Shown here piece by piece: positions 46,949 to 58,281 of a stretch of DNA of 64,000 bases (its first letter is position 1; every line of letters begins with the position of its first letter). The position numbers were made by a program, and so were the translations under genes. The stretch covers positions 1,519,001 to 1,583,000 of the forward strand of contig JANUWF010001783.1 of NCBI GenBank assembly GCA_026120185.1, in the 5' to 3' direction. A model generated the notes under the pieces. That model was not told where the DNA came from. It searched no databases and saw only the letters and a list, made by a program, of their open reading frames with translations. This DNA is from Voacanga thouarsii (Eukaryota > Streptophyta > Magnoliopsida > Gentianales > Apocynaceae).

Positions 46949-48537
46949 CATTTAATTTTTTGTCATGATTATTTTCATTTAAGGTGGGATTTTCGTCTCT
47001 TGCATTCCATAAAAAAAATTTTTTTAAAAAATAAGTGTTGCCCTAGGGGAGACATAAAAGGAATGTCTTAATCCTATACTTATGTCTTAAAAGAATTCTA
47101 GAAGAGTTTTTGTCCTTCTATTACCTCTAGCTTATCCTAACGTCTTCACCAATTAAGCTTGTTCAAAATTTATCCAAACTCATGTTTTAATTCCAAAAAA
47201 TTCAGCAAGGATTATTGGTATTTGAATTTCAAAAATGGCTCTTAGAGGTTGGAGATTTGACTGAAAATAGGGAAGGAGTTAAGGAAGGTTCCCAAGGGAA
47301 ATTAATCTCCATGGTTGAACCTTCAAACTCCACTCCATAGTGTTCATTTTCTCCATGGAAGAAATCTAAAATTTTTCAAGATTCTTGAGCAGCCTAACCT
47401 TCAAAAATCTCAGCTATCTTTGTTACTCAATTGCTGCCAGAAAAATGGCCAATTTATGCCGCTTGAAGACTGAAATTGTTGTGCAAAAACTGGACTGCAC
47501 AAAACTGCACAAACCAGAAAAAAATTCTGGGTAGCTTCGCAGCATAGCAGGCCGAGATCAAAGCTGTTTCTTCTAATGTCAAATCAGTAAATTACCTCTG
47601 CTCTTCCTCCATATAGAAGGATGGAAACTAGCCTTAAAGGACCCTCAAACACCTCTCAAAACCCTCTACAAATTTTCTGGAATATTGCAGAAAACTGCAT
47701 AGTAAATTCCAGCAACCAATTCGAAACATAACCAGAAAAAATTTCCAGCCTTGTTCCTTTCAAGCTTTGGTCGAAAACCTCCTCAAAACCTCTGTAAGTT
47801 AACCTTTATTCAGCCAAGAACTGAACTCCATTACCCCTTCCACTGACCTTGAACAACTGGACTCCATAGCCACTCCTCAAATTTCTCCTACAATCACTCC
47901 AATCAAACTTCCATTTGACTTCCAAAATTTCCAGCATTTACTCCATGAAAACACACTTGGATTAAGCTTCATAACCAGAAATCCTCCCACCATTGAACTC
48001 AGAGATTCAACTAGCCTTATAGCTACCTCAACCCTCATTCAATTCAGCAAAACATAGCAAACCAGTCGGCCATTTGCAGTTCCAAGAAACCTCCATCAAT
48101 CAAATACCATTACCATATGTTTTACCTTAAAACACTCCTTAAATTTCTCCATTTGAATTTCAAACAACCAGATTTTTCTCTCCTCTCTAATCTGAAAATC
48201 CAAATCCCAAAGCTCCCTTAATCATTCGACCAACCCCTTCAGAAATTCATCCAACATTTTCTCTCTAATCCTCTCCATTTTCGCCAAGAACACACACTAC
48301 CTTTCTTCAAGCCAAAGACCACTCTAAACACCTCCAATCCCTCCCAAAAACTCCAGAACAGGCCTACATACTCCCTAGAGTCCATTTCTAGATTTTATAA
48401 CATCAAATCTCGAAAACAAAAATTGGCAATTGGATCAAAACCAGAATTTTCCTTGAAGTCTCAAGAACATCATCAAGGTAACCAAGAACAACTTTTGTTC
48501 ATCTTCTTCCCTTCAATCTTTAACATATCATACTAAT

Positions 48538-48538
<1 letters not shown>

Positions 48539-48579
<41 letters not shown>
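48539..48579. repeat. (CT)n microsatellite in LTR B (left)
   Basis: About 20 CT units before CGGCCGAAATGG. The right LTR has a longer tract at 58203-58276. Confidence 0.95.
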
Positions 48580-48581
<2 letters not shown>

Positions 48582-49272
48582 CCGAAATGGTTGCTACAAC
48601 CATGGCCGTTTTCTTCTCTTGGACAATTCAAGACTCTCAAGCGCGTGGATCTTCTTAAATCTTCATCGAGATAGTCATCAACCAAGTATTTCTCTTTAAC
48701 CTTTCTTTTGAATTCTGGATTCATGTCTCTTGGTTGTTGATAGGAATGATAAAATATGAATGGGGGATTGAGTATATGCATATGTATGAAGGAGTTGAGA
48801 TTGGAGCATGAGAATGATTGATCATGGTTAAGCTTTATGAATTTCCTTGTGGATCGATGCATGTTTATCATGTCTTAAGAAATTATGAATGTTTAAGCAT
48901 GCTAGAATGTTATGTCACCTTTGGTGAATAGGATATTATGTTCTTATTTTCATTGAAGCCATGAGTATGATTATGCTTATTAGGGATTTGAACATATGAT
49001 AGTAGGTATGGATTTAAGCCTTTGTTCATGAATAGAATAGTTTGTTGATTGATGTTGGAGTATATGCTCATGAATCTTGTTAGCAATAGGAAAATTATGA
49101 TCATGACCTTGTTGATCTTAGGCTATTTTGATTAGCAAAATTTATTACCCCAATTAAAATTATTACTATGTTTTTCTCCCAAGATTTCGAAATTCTTTGA
49201 AAGTTTTGAAATTGGAATATTCAGTGAAATAGTGATATTTTACTAGTTAAATAAATAATATCTTTTATTAAA

Positions 49273-49276
<4 letters not shown>

Positions 49277-49306
<30 letters not shown>
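49277..49306. repeat. (AT)n microsatellite in LTR B
   Basis: About 15 AT units. It falls in the part deleted from the right LTR. Confidence 0.95.
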
Positions 49307-49310
<4 letters not shown>

Positions 49311-50896
49311 CAATTTATACAAATAAATAAAATATTAATGACCTTGTAGACCATATATTCATAAGTACTATTTATATTTATTTGTTATCTATTAATCAAA
49401 CCTTATAAAATTTATTTATTATTAATTATTTACTATGTATCAATTAAGAGATTAGTAATAATTTAATATTTATTTTAAAAATACTATTTAAGAATGACCA
49501 TTTATTAATATCATCTAGAACTTAGGATTCTTCAACAATTAAACCCTAGTTTATTTATTAATAACAACACTCAAGATTTATTATTTGAACCAATAACTTA
49601 TTAGTAATTATTTTACAACCCCTAGTTATTTTATCTTATCATGCTAGTCTTATTTTATAAATCCTTTATCATCTAGCCTTAAAGATTAGGACATTAGGGT
49701 CATGATTGTAATAAGTTGAACTAAGATTATTTATGTAAGCGAATATAGGTTGAGTATAACCTTATGACTTGTGTTTACCCCAGGTGGGGTTAGGTCAGCT
49801 TTGGAAGATTTTTGAATTTGCTCAAGCAAAGGATCAAGTAAGCCTCTGCATAAACTTATTTGAAGATAAAAGATTTCTATGGCAAGCCAAAACCCAATGT
49901 GTATGGACACTCATTTTGTAAAGGAAATTAAGGACTGTTTCCTTTTTTGTTTCAGTCAAACAAATTATTTGAAAATCAAACAAATAGTTTTGCACAAGCA
50001 TTAAACTCTTTCTAAAAACCAACATTGACAAGAATTTTAGAAACCCTTAATTGCTATTTTCAAATAAAGCAATGTATTATCAGTTTTTCCCAAGTGGGAC
50101 AATCATCGTTGAGTACTCAATAAGGGTAGACTACTAGGACTAATCTTTGAAGAGTTAGGATAAGTCTCTCATTAGGTAGCTACCTCTGAGGGGTGAGTCT
50201 TTCCGGGATAAGATGCCAGTCCAGTAGGTCATACTGGTCCGAGCTAGTAAGTTTTAGTCATGTGGACTGTGTGTTTCCGGAGTAGACAACCAGTAAGTTT
50301 GGGTGTAGAGAAGGAAGAGTATCTCACTCGGTAGGCTGATCACCTACCTTTTGTCAGTCTGCACAAAGTGTGACATTCTGACCGTTATATGGTCATGGGG
50401 CCCAACGTGTGGTAACCTATGGCTACCCATTTGAGTGGTTGAATTTATTGTGCACATGTATGGTTTGAAAAGCAAAACGCCACTCTTTATTTTTAACCTT
50501 ATTTATTGCTTACCAACACTTTCTCTTATACAATTTTTACAGCTTGCATACATGAACTGTTTTACCTAAAACACTCAAAGCACACACGGGCTTACTGAGT
50601 TTTTTTATCTCATAACCTTTTATGCCATGTTTTTAGATCGATCCTGCTATGGAGATGTGTAGCTAGATTTGTTGCCTACTTTGAAGACTTTATGTTATTT
50701 ATTTTATGTGTTGTTTTGGGAGATGATAGTAATAAATTTATTTTAGATTTGTTCCTGAATTTTTGGGTTGTAATAAGTTCAATTTTAAAGTATTGTTTTT
50801 ATTTTCATTTGTGTGACCTAGTTATAAAGACCCCTTGTTCTTTGGACGGGACGACATCCCCTGCCCTATTGGGCCTAGGTAGCAGGCTATTATAAG

Positions 50897-50908
50897 TGGT
50901 ATCAAAGC
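50897..50908 (+). other. Primer binding site, tRNA-iMet type (chromovirus B)
   Basis: TGGTATCAAAGC, one change from TGGTATCAGAGC, 2 bp after the LTR. Confidence 0.92.
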
Positions 50909-50993
50909 CTAGGTTCAGGCAACTATTGATAGTATATGTCCTATTTTATTAAGTTCAAATCTTTTATCTAACTTATCTTGTTCATGTTGTAGG

Positions 50994-51437
50994 ATGGTTA
51001 GAATGCTTAGAACAGCAAGAAAAGGGTTGGGATAGCATTCTCCCATCCCTATCTACCCGGAAGACCTACCTGTGCCTCAGCCTGCACCTCAACCTGCACC
51101 GTAGCTAATTATTCCCTTGGATGATTGCAGTGACGATGAGATCCTAATCAATGAGCCACCCCCAATACTTATGATAGACTTGGTTACTGACACTGAAGAT
51201 GAGGAATTTGATATGGAATATGTTCCCCACCCTCCTAGTCCCGTAGTTGACTTGTCAGCTGATAGTGATGATCTAGGGGAGATAGATTATGAATCTCCAC
51301 CTAGACCTTCCTTCATACCCCCACCCAACCAGGATGAGACCAGGGAGAGTTCTAGGCGACCTGGGAAAGAAACAATGGATGGGTTTGCAAGTTGGGCTAG
51401 GATAGACTTTACTAAGAAAAGAATCGCTAAGGACTAG
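50994..51437 (+). pseudogene. Pre-gag acidic ORF of chromovirus B
   Basis: A 148-codon frame starting 85 bp after the primer site (MVRMLRTARKGLG), with two early in-frame stops (near 51033 and 51102) and then open from 51117 to the stop at 51435. The protein is acidic and Pro-rich (DDCSDDEILINEPPP, then VTDTEDEEFDMEYVPHPPSP) with a basic end (RIDFTKKRIAKD). It matches the ORF at 5829-6502 of chromovirus A in position, start and end. I do not recognise a domain. It could be a separate small protein or a former 5' extension; function unknown. Confidence 0.6.
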
Positions 51438-51710
51438 GGAGGCTAAAGTCTGCTATGATTAGGATGTTTTATTTACAGTTTTTCATAAATTTCTATGTTA
51501 AGGATTTCATTCCTGTTTACTGCTTTAATTTCAAATTTATGCAAATAAGAGTAACTGGAGTACTCTAAAGTTTGAGAGAAATTTATATGCAATTCTTTAT
51601 ACAAAACTTACATTTGATTTCCTTTTGCTTAAATCTAAATATGAATGCATGCTCAACTGAAATGATTTAAAGCTTGAATGCATAAACTCATTATCTGGGT
51701 ATGGTTTAGA
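51438..51710. other. Spacer between the pre-gag ORF and gag in chromovirus B
   Basis: About 270 bp, AT-rich, no coding signal. Confidence 0.5.
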
Positions 51711-52870
51711 ATGGCACCTAAGCACCGTGTAGCCACATCAGGTGGAAGAGTTCTGGAGGCAGAACCTGTGACACCAGAGGTTGAGATGACTCAAATGCAG
51801 TCACCCAATCGGGGAAATGAGAGTGACCCAGATTTGGAAATAGGGTCAGAAGAACCTGTTGAATTGACAATAGGGCAAGCATTCAGCAAGATGATTGAGA
51901 TTCGTCAGACTTTGACAGAACGGAGGAATCCAAAGGGAGAAGACGAAGCTTTGGAGCAGTTTCTGAAATTCCAACCGCCCACTTCTTGGGAGAAGTCGAG
52001 CAGGATCAGAAAGCTGAACAATGGATAGAGCAGATGGAAGACATCTTCGCTACGTTTCAGTACACTGAGAAGTAAATAGTGAAGTTTGCTGCATTCCGAT
52101 TGAGGGGCCCAGTTCGAGCATGGTGGAAACGGGTTCAGGACGACTTGGAGATGATTGATCATGACTGGACATGGGCTAATTTTATGGAAGCATTCAGAAT
52201 TGAGTATCTCCCTCAGTGGATAGTTGAGAAGCAGGAAGATGAGTTCCAGAATCTAAAGTAGGGAGGTATGATGGTAGCTCAGTACGCGACACGGTTCACC
52301 CAATTATCAAAGTACTGCAAGAGGCTGGTGGACATTAAGCAGAACAAGACAAGACAGTTTGTCAAGGGGCTAAGGTAGGAGTTGAGAAGGGCATTAGCAC
52401 CTTCTCCACCAACGACCTACTCAGGGGTCGTGGACGCAGCCACTTGAACTGAAAATGAGGACTACAGCAAAACGGCACAAAGACCTTTTTAGCCACCAAG
52501 AGAACCGCCGGGACCTTTTCAGAGGCAACAACCCAATAAGCGCCCCGTCAACCAACAGTGGCAGAATCGGGGAAAGCAAGCTTAGACAGTACTGGTTGGT
52601 CCTACAAAAAATCTTCTGTTATGCCGGCAATGTGGAAAAAGGGGCCACATAGAGAAAAATTATTGGTCCAAAGAAGGTGAGAGGAAATGTTACCACTGCG
52701 GAGACCCGAACAACCTGCGGAATGCCTGCCCTAAACTTCACTGAGTTGGGCAAGGAAATCCAGCTCAGATCCCGGGGGCCAATCGAGCCAATGCCACGGG
52801 AGCATCCGGGAGTGGAGCGCAGAAGCCTCAGGTGAAAGCAAAAGTTTTCGCTCTAACCGAGAGGAGGTTG
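51711..52870 (+). pseudogene. gag: gag of chromovirus B, broken
   Basis: The ATG at 51711 begins MAPKHRVATSGGRV. LTIGQAFSKMIE lies near residue 55. A frameshift near 51990 moves the reading to the capsid core (52079-52259: VKFAAFRLRGPVRAWWKR, TWANFMEAFR, QWIVEKQEDEF). Two zinc knuckles follow near 52620-52730, CRQCGKRGHIEKNYW and CYHCGDPNNLRNAC; the first has lost its last Cys and the second its His. Stops occur where Gln or Arg is expected (for example 52259, 52376, 52446). Gag runs into the protease with a one-base shift near 52865, so the original was probably one gag-pol frame. Confidence 0.9.
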
Positions 52871-53322
52871 GAACTAATGTGGCAGTGGTGGAAGGTACGT
52901 TTACTATCAAAGGTCGTTCCGTTAATGCATTGATAGACCCTGGATCTACCTATTCCTACTTAAACAAGAATTGTGCATATCATTTGGGTTGGGATGGAGT
53001 AGAACTACCTTTTACTTTGTTGGTGAGTACACCTTTGGGGAAGATGGTGCAAGCAGATCAGTATGTGAAAATTTGTAAAATTGAAGTAGGGAGAGAAAAC
53101 TTGGAGGGAGATTTAATAATCTTAGCTATTGATGATTATGATTTGATATTGGGAATAGATTGGCTAGCGAAGTATGGGGCTAGGGTAGACTGTAAGAATA
53201 AATCGGTTCAATTCATCAGACCAGGATATGATGTGGTGGAATTCAATGGCAAGAGAGTAAAGGAATTAAAATTTTCGATAGCTAGGGCTAAAGACCGAAA
53301 ATTGTTGAAACAAGGATGTTAA
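52871..53322 (+). pseudogene. Aspartic protease region of chromovirus B pol
   Basis: The protease cuts the polyprotein. The reading is open for 147 codons: active site NALIDPGSTYSYLN near 52930, then LLVSTPLGKMVQAD, and DDYDLILGIDWLAKYGA as the second half of the fold. It ends at a TAA after LLKQGC, where the family normally continues with Gln. The frame has no ATG of its own at the start and continues from gag. Confidence 0.9.
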
Positions 53323-54410
53323 GGATATATGGCTTATGTGATAAACAAGCCGAAGGACCAGCGCACTCTGGAGGATACCGATGTGGTAAAGGATTTTCCC
53401 GACGTGTTTCCTGCGGAACTCACCTCTCTACCTCCCAACTGAGAAGTTGACTTCACCGTAGATCTAGTTCCAGTAGCAAAACTAGTGTCCCGGACTCCAT
53501 ATCGGATGGCACCGGCGGAGCTGAAAGAACTGAAGGAGAAGCTAGAAGAGTTGGTGAGGTAAGGTTAAATCTGACGTAGCACGTCACCCTGGGGAGCACC
53601 TGTGCTGTTTGTGAAGAAGAAGGATGGGACTCTGAGGCTATGTATCGACTATCGGGGCTTGAACAACCTGACGATCAAGAATAAGTATCCCCTACCACTG
53701 ATTGAGGAGCTGTTTAACCAGTTGCAAGAATCTAGTTAGATTTAAGGCAAGAATACTATCAAGTGAGGATAAAAGATGAGGATATTTCCAAGACGGCCTG
53801 CAACACAAGATATGGTCACTATGAGTTCGTGGTGATACTGTTCGGGGTAACCAATGCACCAGCGGTATTTATAGATTTGATGCATCGAGTGTTCCAACCT
53901 TACTTGGACAAGTTCATGGTGGTCTTTATCGATGACATACTCATTTATTCCAAGAGCCCGGAGGATCATGCAGAACATTTAAAGCTGGTATTGGAAAGGT
54001 TAAGAGAGCACAAGCTTTTCGCCAAGTTTAGCAAGTGTGAGTTTTGGCTGGATAGTGTGGCATTTCTTGGCCATGTGGTGACCAAGGATGGGATCAAAGT
54101 AGACCCAGTGAAGGTTGAAGCAGTTTCAGACTGGAAGCAACCGGAGAATATCACTGAGATTCGAAGCTTCTTTGGATTAGCTGGTTATTATAGGAGGTCT
54201 ATTAAGGGATTTTCAATGCTCGCATTGCCTATGACCCGACTGCTGAGAAAGGACGTACCATTTGTTTGGAGTGAAGAATGTGAGAAGAGTTTCCAAGAGC
54301 TGAAACGAAAATTAATGACAGCACCAGTGTTAAGTTTGCCAGAGGCAGATAAGCCTTACGCACTATATACCGATGTTTTGAAGGAAGGTTTGGGAGTAGT
54401 TTTGATGTAA
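53323..54410 (+). pseudogene. Reverse transcriptase of chromovirus B
   Basis: After a linker (GYMAYVINK) the RT starts near 53440. Fingers: [40 protein letters not shown] and [20 protein letters not shown] follow, then a frameshift near 53735, then the palm and thumb (53763-54410). The catalytic F-I-D-D at about 53925-53936 is intact. [20 protein letters not shown] and [15 protein letters not shown] are family signatures. Stops near 53440 and 53560-53576 replace Arg/Gln, and TAA at 54408 follows LGVVLM. Confidence 0.93.
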
Positions 54411-54773
54411 GACTGAAAGGTGATCACCTATGCTTCTGAGAAGTTGAGGCCTCATGAAGTCAATTACCCCACGCATGATCTAAAGCTGGCTGCCATTGTG
54501 TTCGCTTTAAAGAAATGGCGGCACTACCTGTACGGAGCAGAATATGAAGTGTTCACTGATCACAAGAGCCTAAAGTACATTTTCACCCAAAAGAACTTGA
54601 ATCTGAGACAACAGAGATGGATGGAATTTTTGGAGGAGTACCGTTGTCCAATCAACTATCATTCCGGGAAGGCTAACGTTGTTGCTGATGCCCTAAGTGG
54701 AAAAGTTAGGATGGCCAGGCTAAAGGTACAGGAGGTACAAGTGGTTCAGGATGTGTTTGATAGAAGAGCGTAA
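54411..54773 (+). pseudogene. RNase H of chromovirus B
   Basis: It degrades the RNA strand of the RNA/DNA hybrid. Signatures: [40 protein letters not shown] and [20 protein letters not shown], then [10 protein letters not shown]. The acidic residues at YTD (54367), E of HDLKLAAI..(position usually Glu) and TDHKS match family positions only in part. A TGA at 54414 precedes the frame where Arg is expected. Confidence 0.88.
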
Positions 54774-55990
54774 GTGCAAGGGGAGAAAATTGTTGTTAGC
54801 AACTTGAAGTTGATACCAGACCTAAGGCGGAAAATTATTGAAGCTCAGTAAGGTAATGCAGAATTTCAGCTTTTCAATGACAAAGAGCTCAAACGTCAAG
54901 GTTGTGAATTCCAGTAGGATAAAGCAGGAGTTTTATATTTCAGAGATCGGTTGTGTGTACCCGAAGAGCAAAAATTGAAGGACAGAATTTTGGAAGACGC
55001 GCTTAAGAGCAGGTACGCCATTCATCCGGGAGAGGTCAAAATGTATCAGGATCTGAAAAGGGCCTATTGGTGGCCTGGAATGAAGCAGAACATAGTTAAA
55101 TATATCTCAATGTGTCTCACCTATCAAAAAGTCAAAACGGAGCACAAGAAGTCAGCAGGACTATTACAACCGTTGCCAATACCTGAATGGAAGTGGGAAG
55201 AAGTGACCATAGACTTCGTTACCGGACTCCCTATGGCAAGGACCTAAAAGGACTCCATATGGGTAGTGGTGGATTAACTAACCAAATCAGCGCATTTCAT
55301 ACCAGTGAACGTAAGAGATTCCATGGAGAAGTTGGCTCAGACCTATATGCGAGAAATAGTCCGACTGCATGGAGTGCCTTCAAGTACTGTGTCTGACTGA
55401 GATCCAAGATTCACATCTCGATTTTGGGGTAAGTTTCAAGAATCAATGGGGTCGAGTTTGAAGTTCAGTATGACGGCGTATCTGCAAACCGATGGACAAT
55501 CAAAAAAGGTTATACAGATATTAGAGGATATACTGAGAGCCTGTGTACTGGATTTCGAGGATAAGTGGATTGAAAGTATGCCGCATGTGGAGGTGTCATA
55601 CAATAACAGTTATCAAGCTTCGATTAGAATGGCTCTATATAAAGCCTTGTATGGACGCAAGTATCTGGTACCGCTATACTGGAGTTGGTTAGAGGATAGC
55701 CATATAAGCAAATCGGGAGAAGTCTGTGTTCAGGAAATGTTGGACAAGGTCAAGTTAATCAGGGAAAGGTTGAAAGTAGCCCAGAGCCGACAAAAGAGCT
55801 ATGCAAACAATAGGTGGAGAGAGTTAGAATTTCAGGTGGGAGACAGGGTATTCCTAAGACTGACACCAAATAGAGGAATTCTAAAGCATCCGAAAGGTGG
55901 GAAACTGAATCCAAGGTATTTAGGACCATTTCCAATGAAGGAAAGAATTGGGTCGGTAGCGTATCGATTAGATTTGCCAGATGGATTGAC
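54774..55990 (+). pseudogene. Integrase of chromovirus B
   Basis: N-terminal zinc region near 55005-55140: RYAIHPGEVKMY then CLTYQKVK, where the second Cys of CX2C is Tyr. The core starts EEVTIDFVTGLP (55197). A frameshift near 55240 is followed by VSD-stop-DPRF (55400), then MGSSLKFSMTAYLQTDGQSK (55446), where Lys stands at the position usually held by the catalytic Glu of D,D35E. The C-terminal part is open: LEFQVGDRVFLRLTPNRG, PRYLGPFPMKERIGSVAYRL, GIHDVFHVSQLKKY (GPY/F-type module). The product could not be active. Confidence 0.9.
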
Positions 55991-56059
55991 AGGAATTCAT
56001 GATGTGTTTCATGTGTCGCAGCTGAAGAAGTACAATGCCGATTCCGGACATGTTTTGAA

Positions 56060-56264
56060 TGATGAGCCATTGGTGTTGCAATCCGATCTGAAATATATGG
56101 AGAAACCCGTGAGGATATTGAACCGAAGTATTAAGACTCTCCGGAACAAGCAGATTCCGATGGTAAAGGTGCAACGGGAGCATCATAGCACATGAGATGC
56201 CACATGGAAAACAAAAGAGTGGGTAAAGCGAAAGTATCCCGATCTGAGATTGAGGTATGCGTGA
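56060..56264 (+). pseudogene. Chromodomain of chromovirus B pol
   Basis: KPVRILNRSIKTLRNKQIPM then VKVQREHH, a TGA at 56193, and DATWKTKEWVKRKYPDL to the stop at 56262. It resembles the group II chromodomain of Tekay-type plant chromoviruses. It ends 21 bp before the PPT. Confidence 0.88.
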
Positions 56265-56285
56265 ATTTTGGGACGAAATTCTCCT

Positions 56286-56298
56286 AAGGAGGGGAGGA
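56286..56298 (+). other. Polypurine tract of chromovirus B
   Basis: AAGGAGGGGAGGA directly before TGTGAAACCCC at 56299. Confidence 0.9.
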
Positions 56299-56545
56299 TG
56301 TGAAACCCCACCTAAAGCCAACCCTAGAGTAAGGGGGTCGGGATGCATATCATGTTACTTTGCGTGAATATATTTATTTTTGAACGATTTTATGTGCTTT
56401 AAAATTATGATTTATAGTCTAGAAAGCTTGGTTATACTTATTGAGTATGAAGGGTAAGACGGTAATTTTGCTTGAGTTCAAAATAGGAAGATAGCTTGAG
56501 GATTAAATAAGAAGAATATTTGGGTGAGAAAATAAGAACAAGAGT

Positions 56546-56607
56546 TATTGTGGTTTAGTGGTTAGAGCCTTGGAACTAATCTCTAAGGTCTTGAGTTTAA
56601 ATCCCAT
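56546..56607 (+). promoter_or_regulatory. tRNA-like module in LTR B (right)
   Basis: TTATTGTGGTTTAGTGGTTA and GTCTTGAGTTTAAATCC, as in the left LTR at 46886. Confidence 0.55.
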
Positions 56608-58202
56608 TATTTAAGTTTTTGTCATGATTATTTTAATTTAAGGTGGGATTTTCGTCTCGTACATTCCATAGAAAAAAAAAATATATAGGAGTGTTGTCCT
56701 AGGAGAGACATGAAGAAAATGTCCTAATCCTATCCTTATGTCCTAAAAGAATTCTAGAAGAATTCTTAGAATTCTTGTACTTCTATTACCTCTAGCTTAT
56801 CCTAACGTCTTCACCAATTAAGCTTGTTCAAAATTTATCTAAATCTATGTTTTAATTTCAGAAAATTCAGCAAGGATTATTAGTCTTTGAATTTCAAAAA
56901 TGACTCTTAGAGATTGGAGATTTGACTGAAAATAGGGAAGGAGTTAAGGAAGGTTCCCAAGGGAAATTAATCTCCATGGTTGAACCTTCAAACTCCACTC
57001 CATAGTGTTCATCTTCTCCATGGAAGAAATCTAAATTTTTTCTAGATTCTTGAGCAGCCTAACCTTCAAAAATCTAAGCCATCTTTCTTACTCAATTGCT
57101 GCCAGAAAAATGGCCAATTTATGCCGCTTGAAGACTGAAATTGTTTTGCAAAAACTGGACTACACAAAACTGCACAAACCAGAAAAAAATTCTGGGCAAC
57201 TTCGTAGCATAGAAGGCCGAGATCAAAGCTGTTTCTTCTAATGTCAAATCAGTAAATTACCTCTGCTCTTCCTCCATATAGAAGGATGGAAACCAGCCTT
57301 AAAGGACCCTCAAACACCTCTCAAAACCCTCTACAAATTTTCTGGAATATTGCAGAAAACTGCATAGTAAATTCCAGCAACCAATTCGAAACATAACAGA
57401 AAAAAATTCCAGCCTTGTTCCTTTCAAGCCTTGGCCAAAAACCTCCTCAAAACTTCTGTAAGTTAACCTTTATTCAGCCAAGAACTGAACTCCATTACCC
57501 CTTCCACTGACCTTGAACAACTAGACTCCATAGCCACTCCTCAAATTTCTCCTACAATCACTCCAATCAAACTTCCATTTGACTTCCAAAATTTCCAGCA
57601 TTTACTCCATGAAAACACACTTGGATTAAGCTTCATAACCAGAAATCCTCCCACCATTGAACTCAGAGATTCAACCAGCCTTATAGCTACCTCAACCCTC
57701 ATTCAATTCAGCAAAACATAGCAAACCAGTCGGCCATTTGCAGTTCCAAGAAACCTCCATCAATCAAACACCATTACCATATCTTTTACCTTAAAACACT
57801 CCTTAAATTTCTCCATTTGAATTTCAAATAACCATATTTTTCTCTCCTCTCAAATCTGAAAATCAAAATCCTAAAACTCCCTCAGTCATTTGGCCAGCCC
57901 CTTCAGAAATTCGTCTAGCATTTTCTATCTAATCCTCTCTATTTTCACCAAGAACACACACTACCTTTTTTCAAGCCAAAGACCACTATAAACACCTCCA
58001 ATCCCTCCTAAAAACTCCAGAACATGCCTACATACTCCATAGAGTCCATTTCTAGATTTTATAACATCAAATATCGAAAACAAAAATTGACAATCGGATC
58101 AAAACTAGAGTTTTCCTTGAAGTCTCAAGAACATCATCAAGGTAACCAAGAACAACTTTTGTACATCTTCTTTCCTTCAATATTTAACATATCATACTAA
58201 TG

Positions 58203-58215
58203 CTCTCTCTCTCTT

Positions 58216-58276
<61 letters not shown>
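58203..58276. repeat. (CT)n microsatellite in LTR B (right)
   Basis: About 36 CT units with one CTTTCTTTC interruption, nearly twice the left LTR copy. Confidence 0.95.

Positions 58277-58281
<5 letters not shown>

Larger units (their letters stand above)
46640..50894 (+). repeat. Left LTR of chromovirus B (about 4.3 kb)
   Basis: It starts TGTGAAACCCC and ends GGCTATTATA (a changed TTACA). It contains a tRNA-like module (46886-46948), (CT)n (48539-48579), (AT)n (49277-49306), and a block at 50112-50350 conserved with LTR A. ORFs inside it are chance frames. Confidence 0.93.

Noticed and set aside
48533..48871. Minus-strand ORF ending in an Arg-Glu repeat (also 58192-58386)
   Set aside because: The Arg-Glu run is only the translation of the (CT)n microsatellite in LTR B.
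55759..56348. Minus-strand ORFs over the chromovirus B integrase
   Set aside because: They are antisense shadows of integrase and chromodomain, which have clear family motifs on the plus strand.
57050..57241. ORF in the right LTR of chromovirus B
   Set aside because: It starts without a plant ATG in a good position, and the left LTR copy near 47390-47580 is broken by different changes, so there is no sign of selection.
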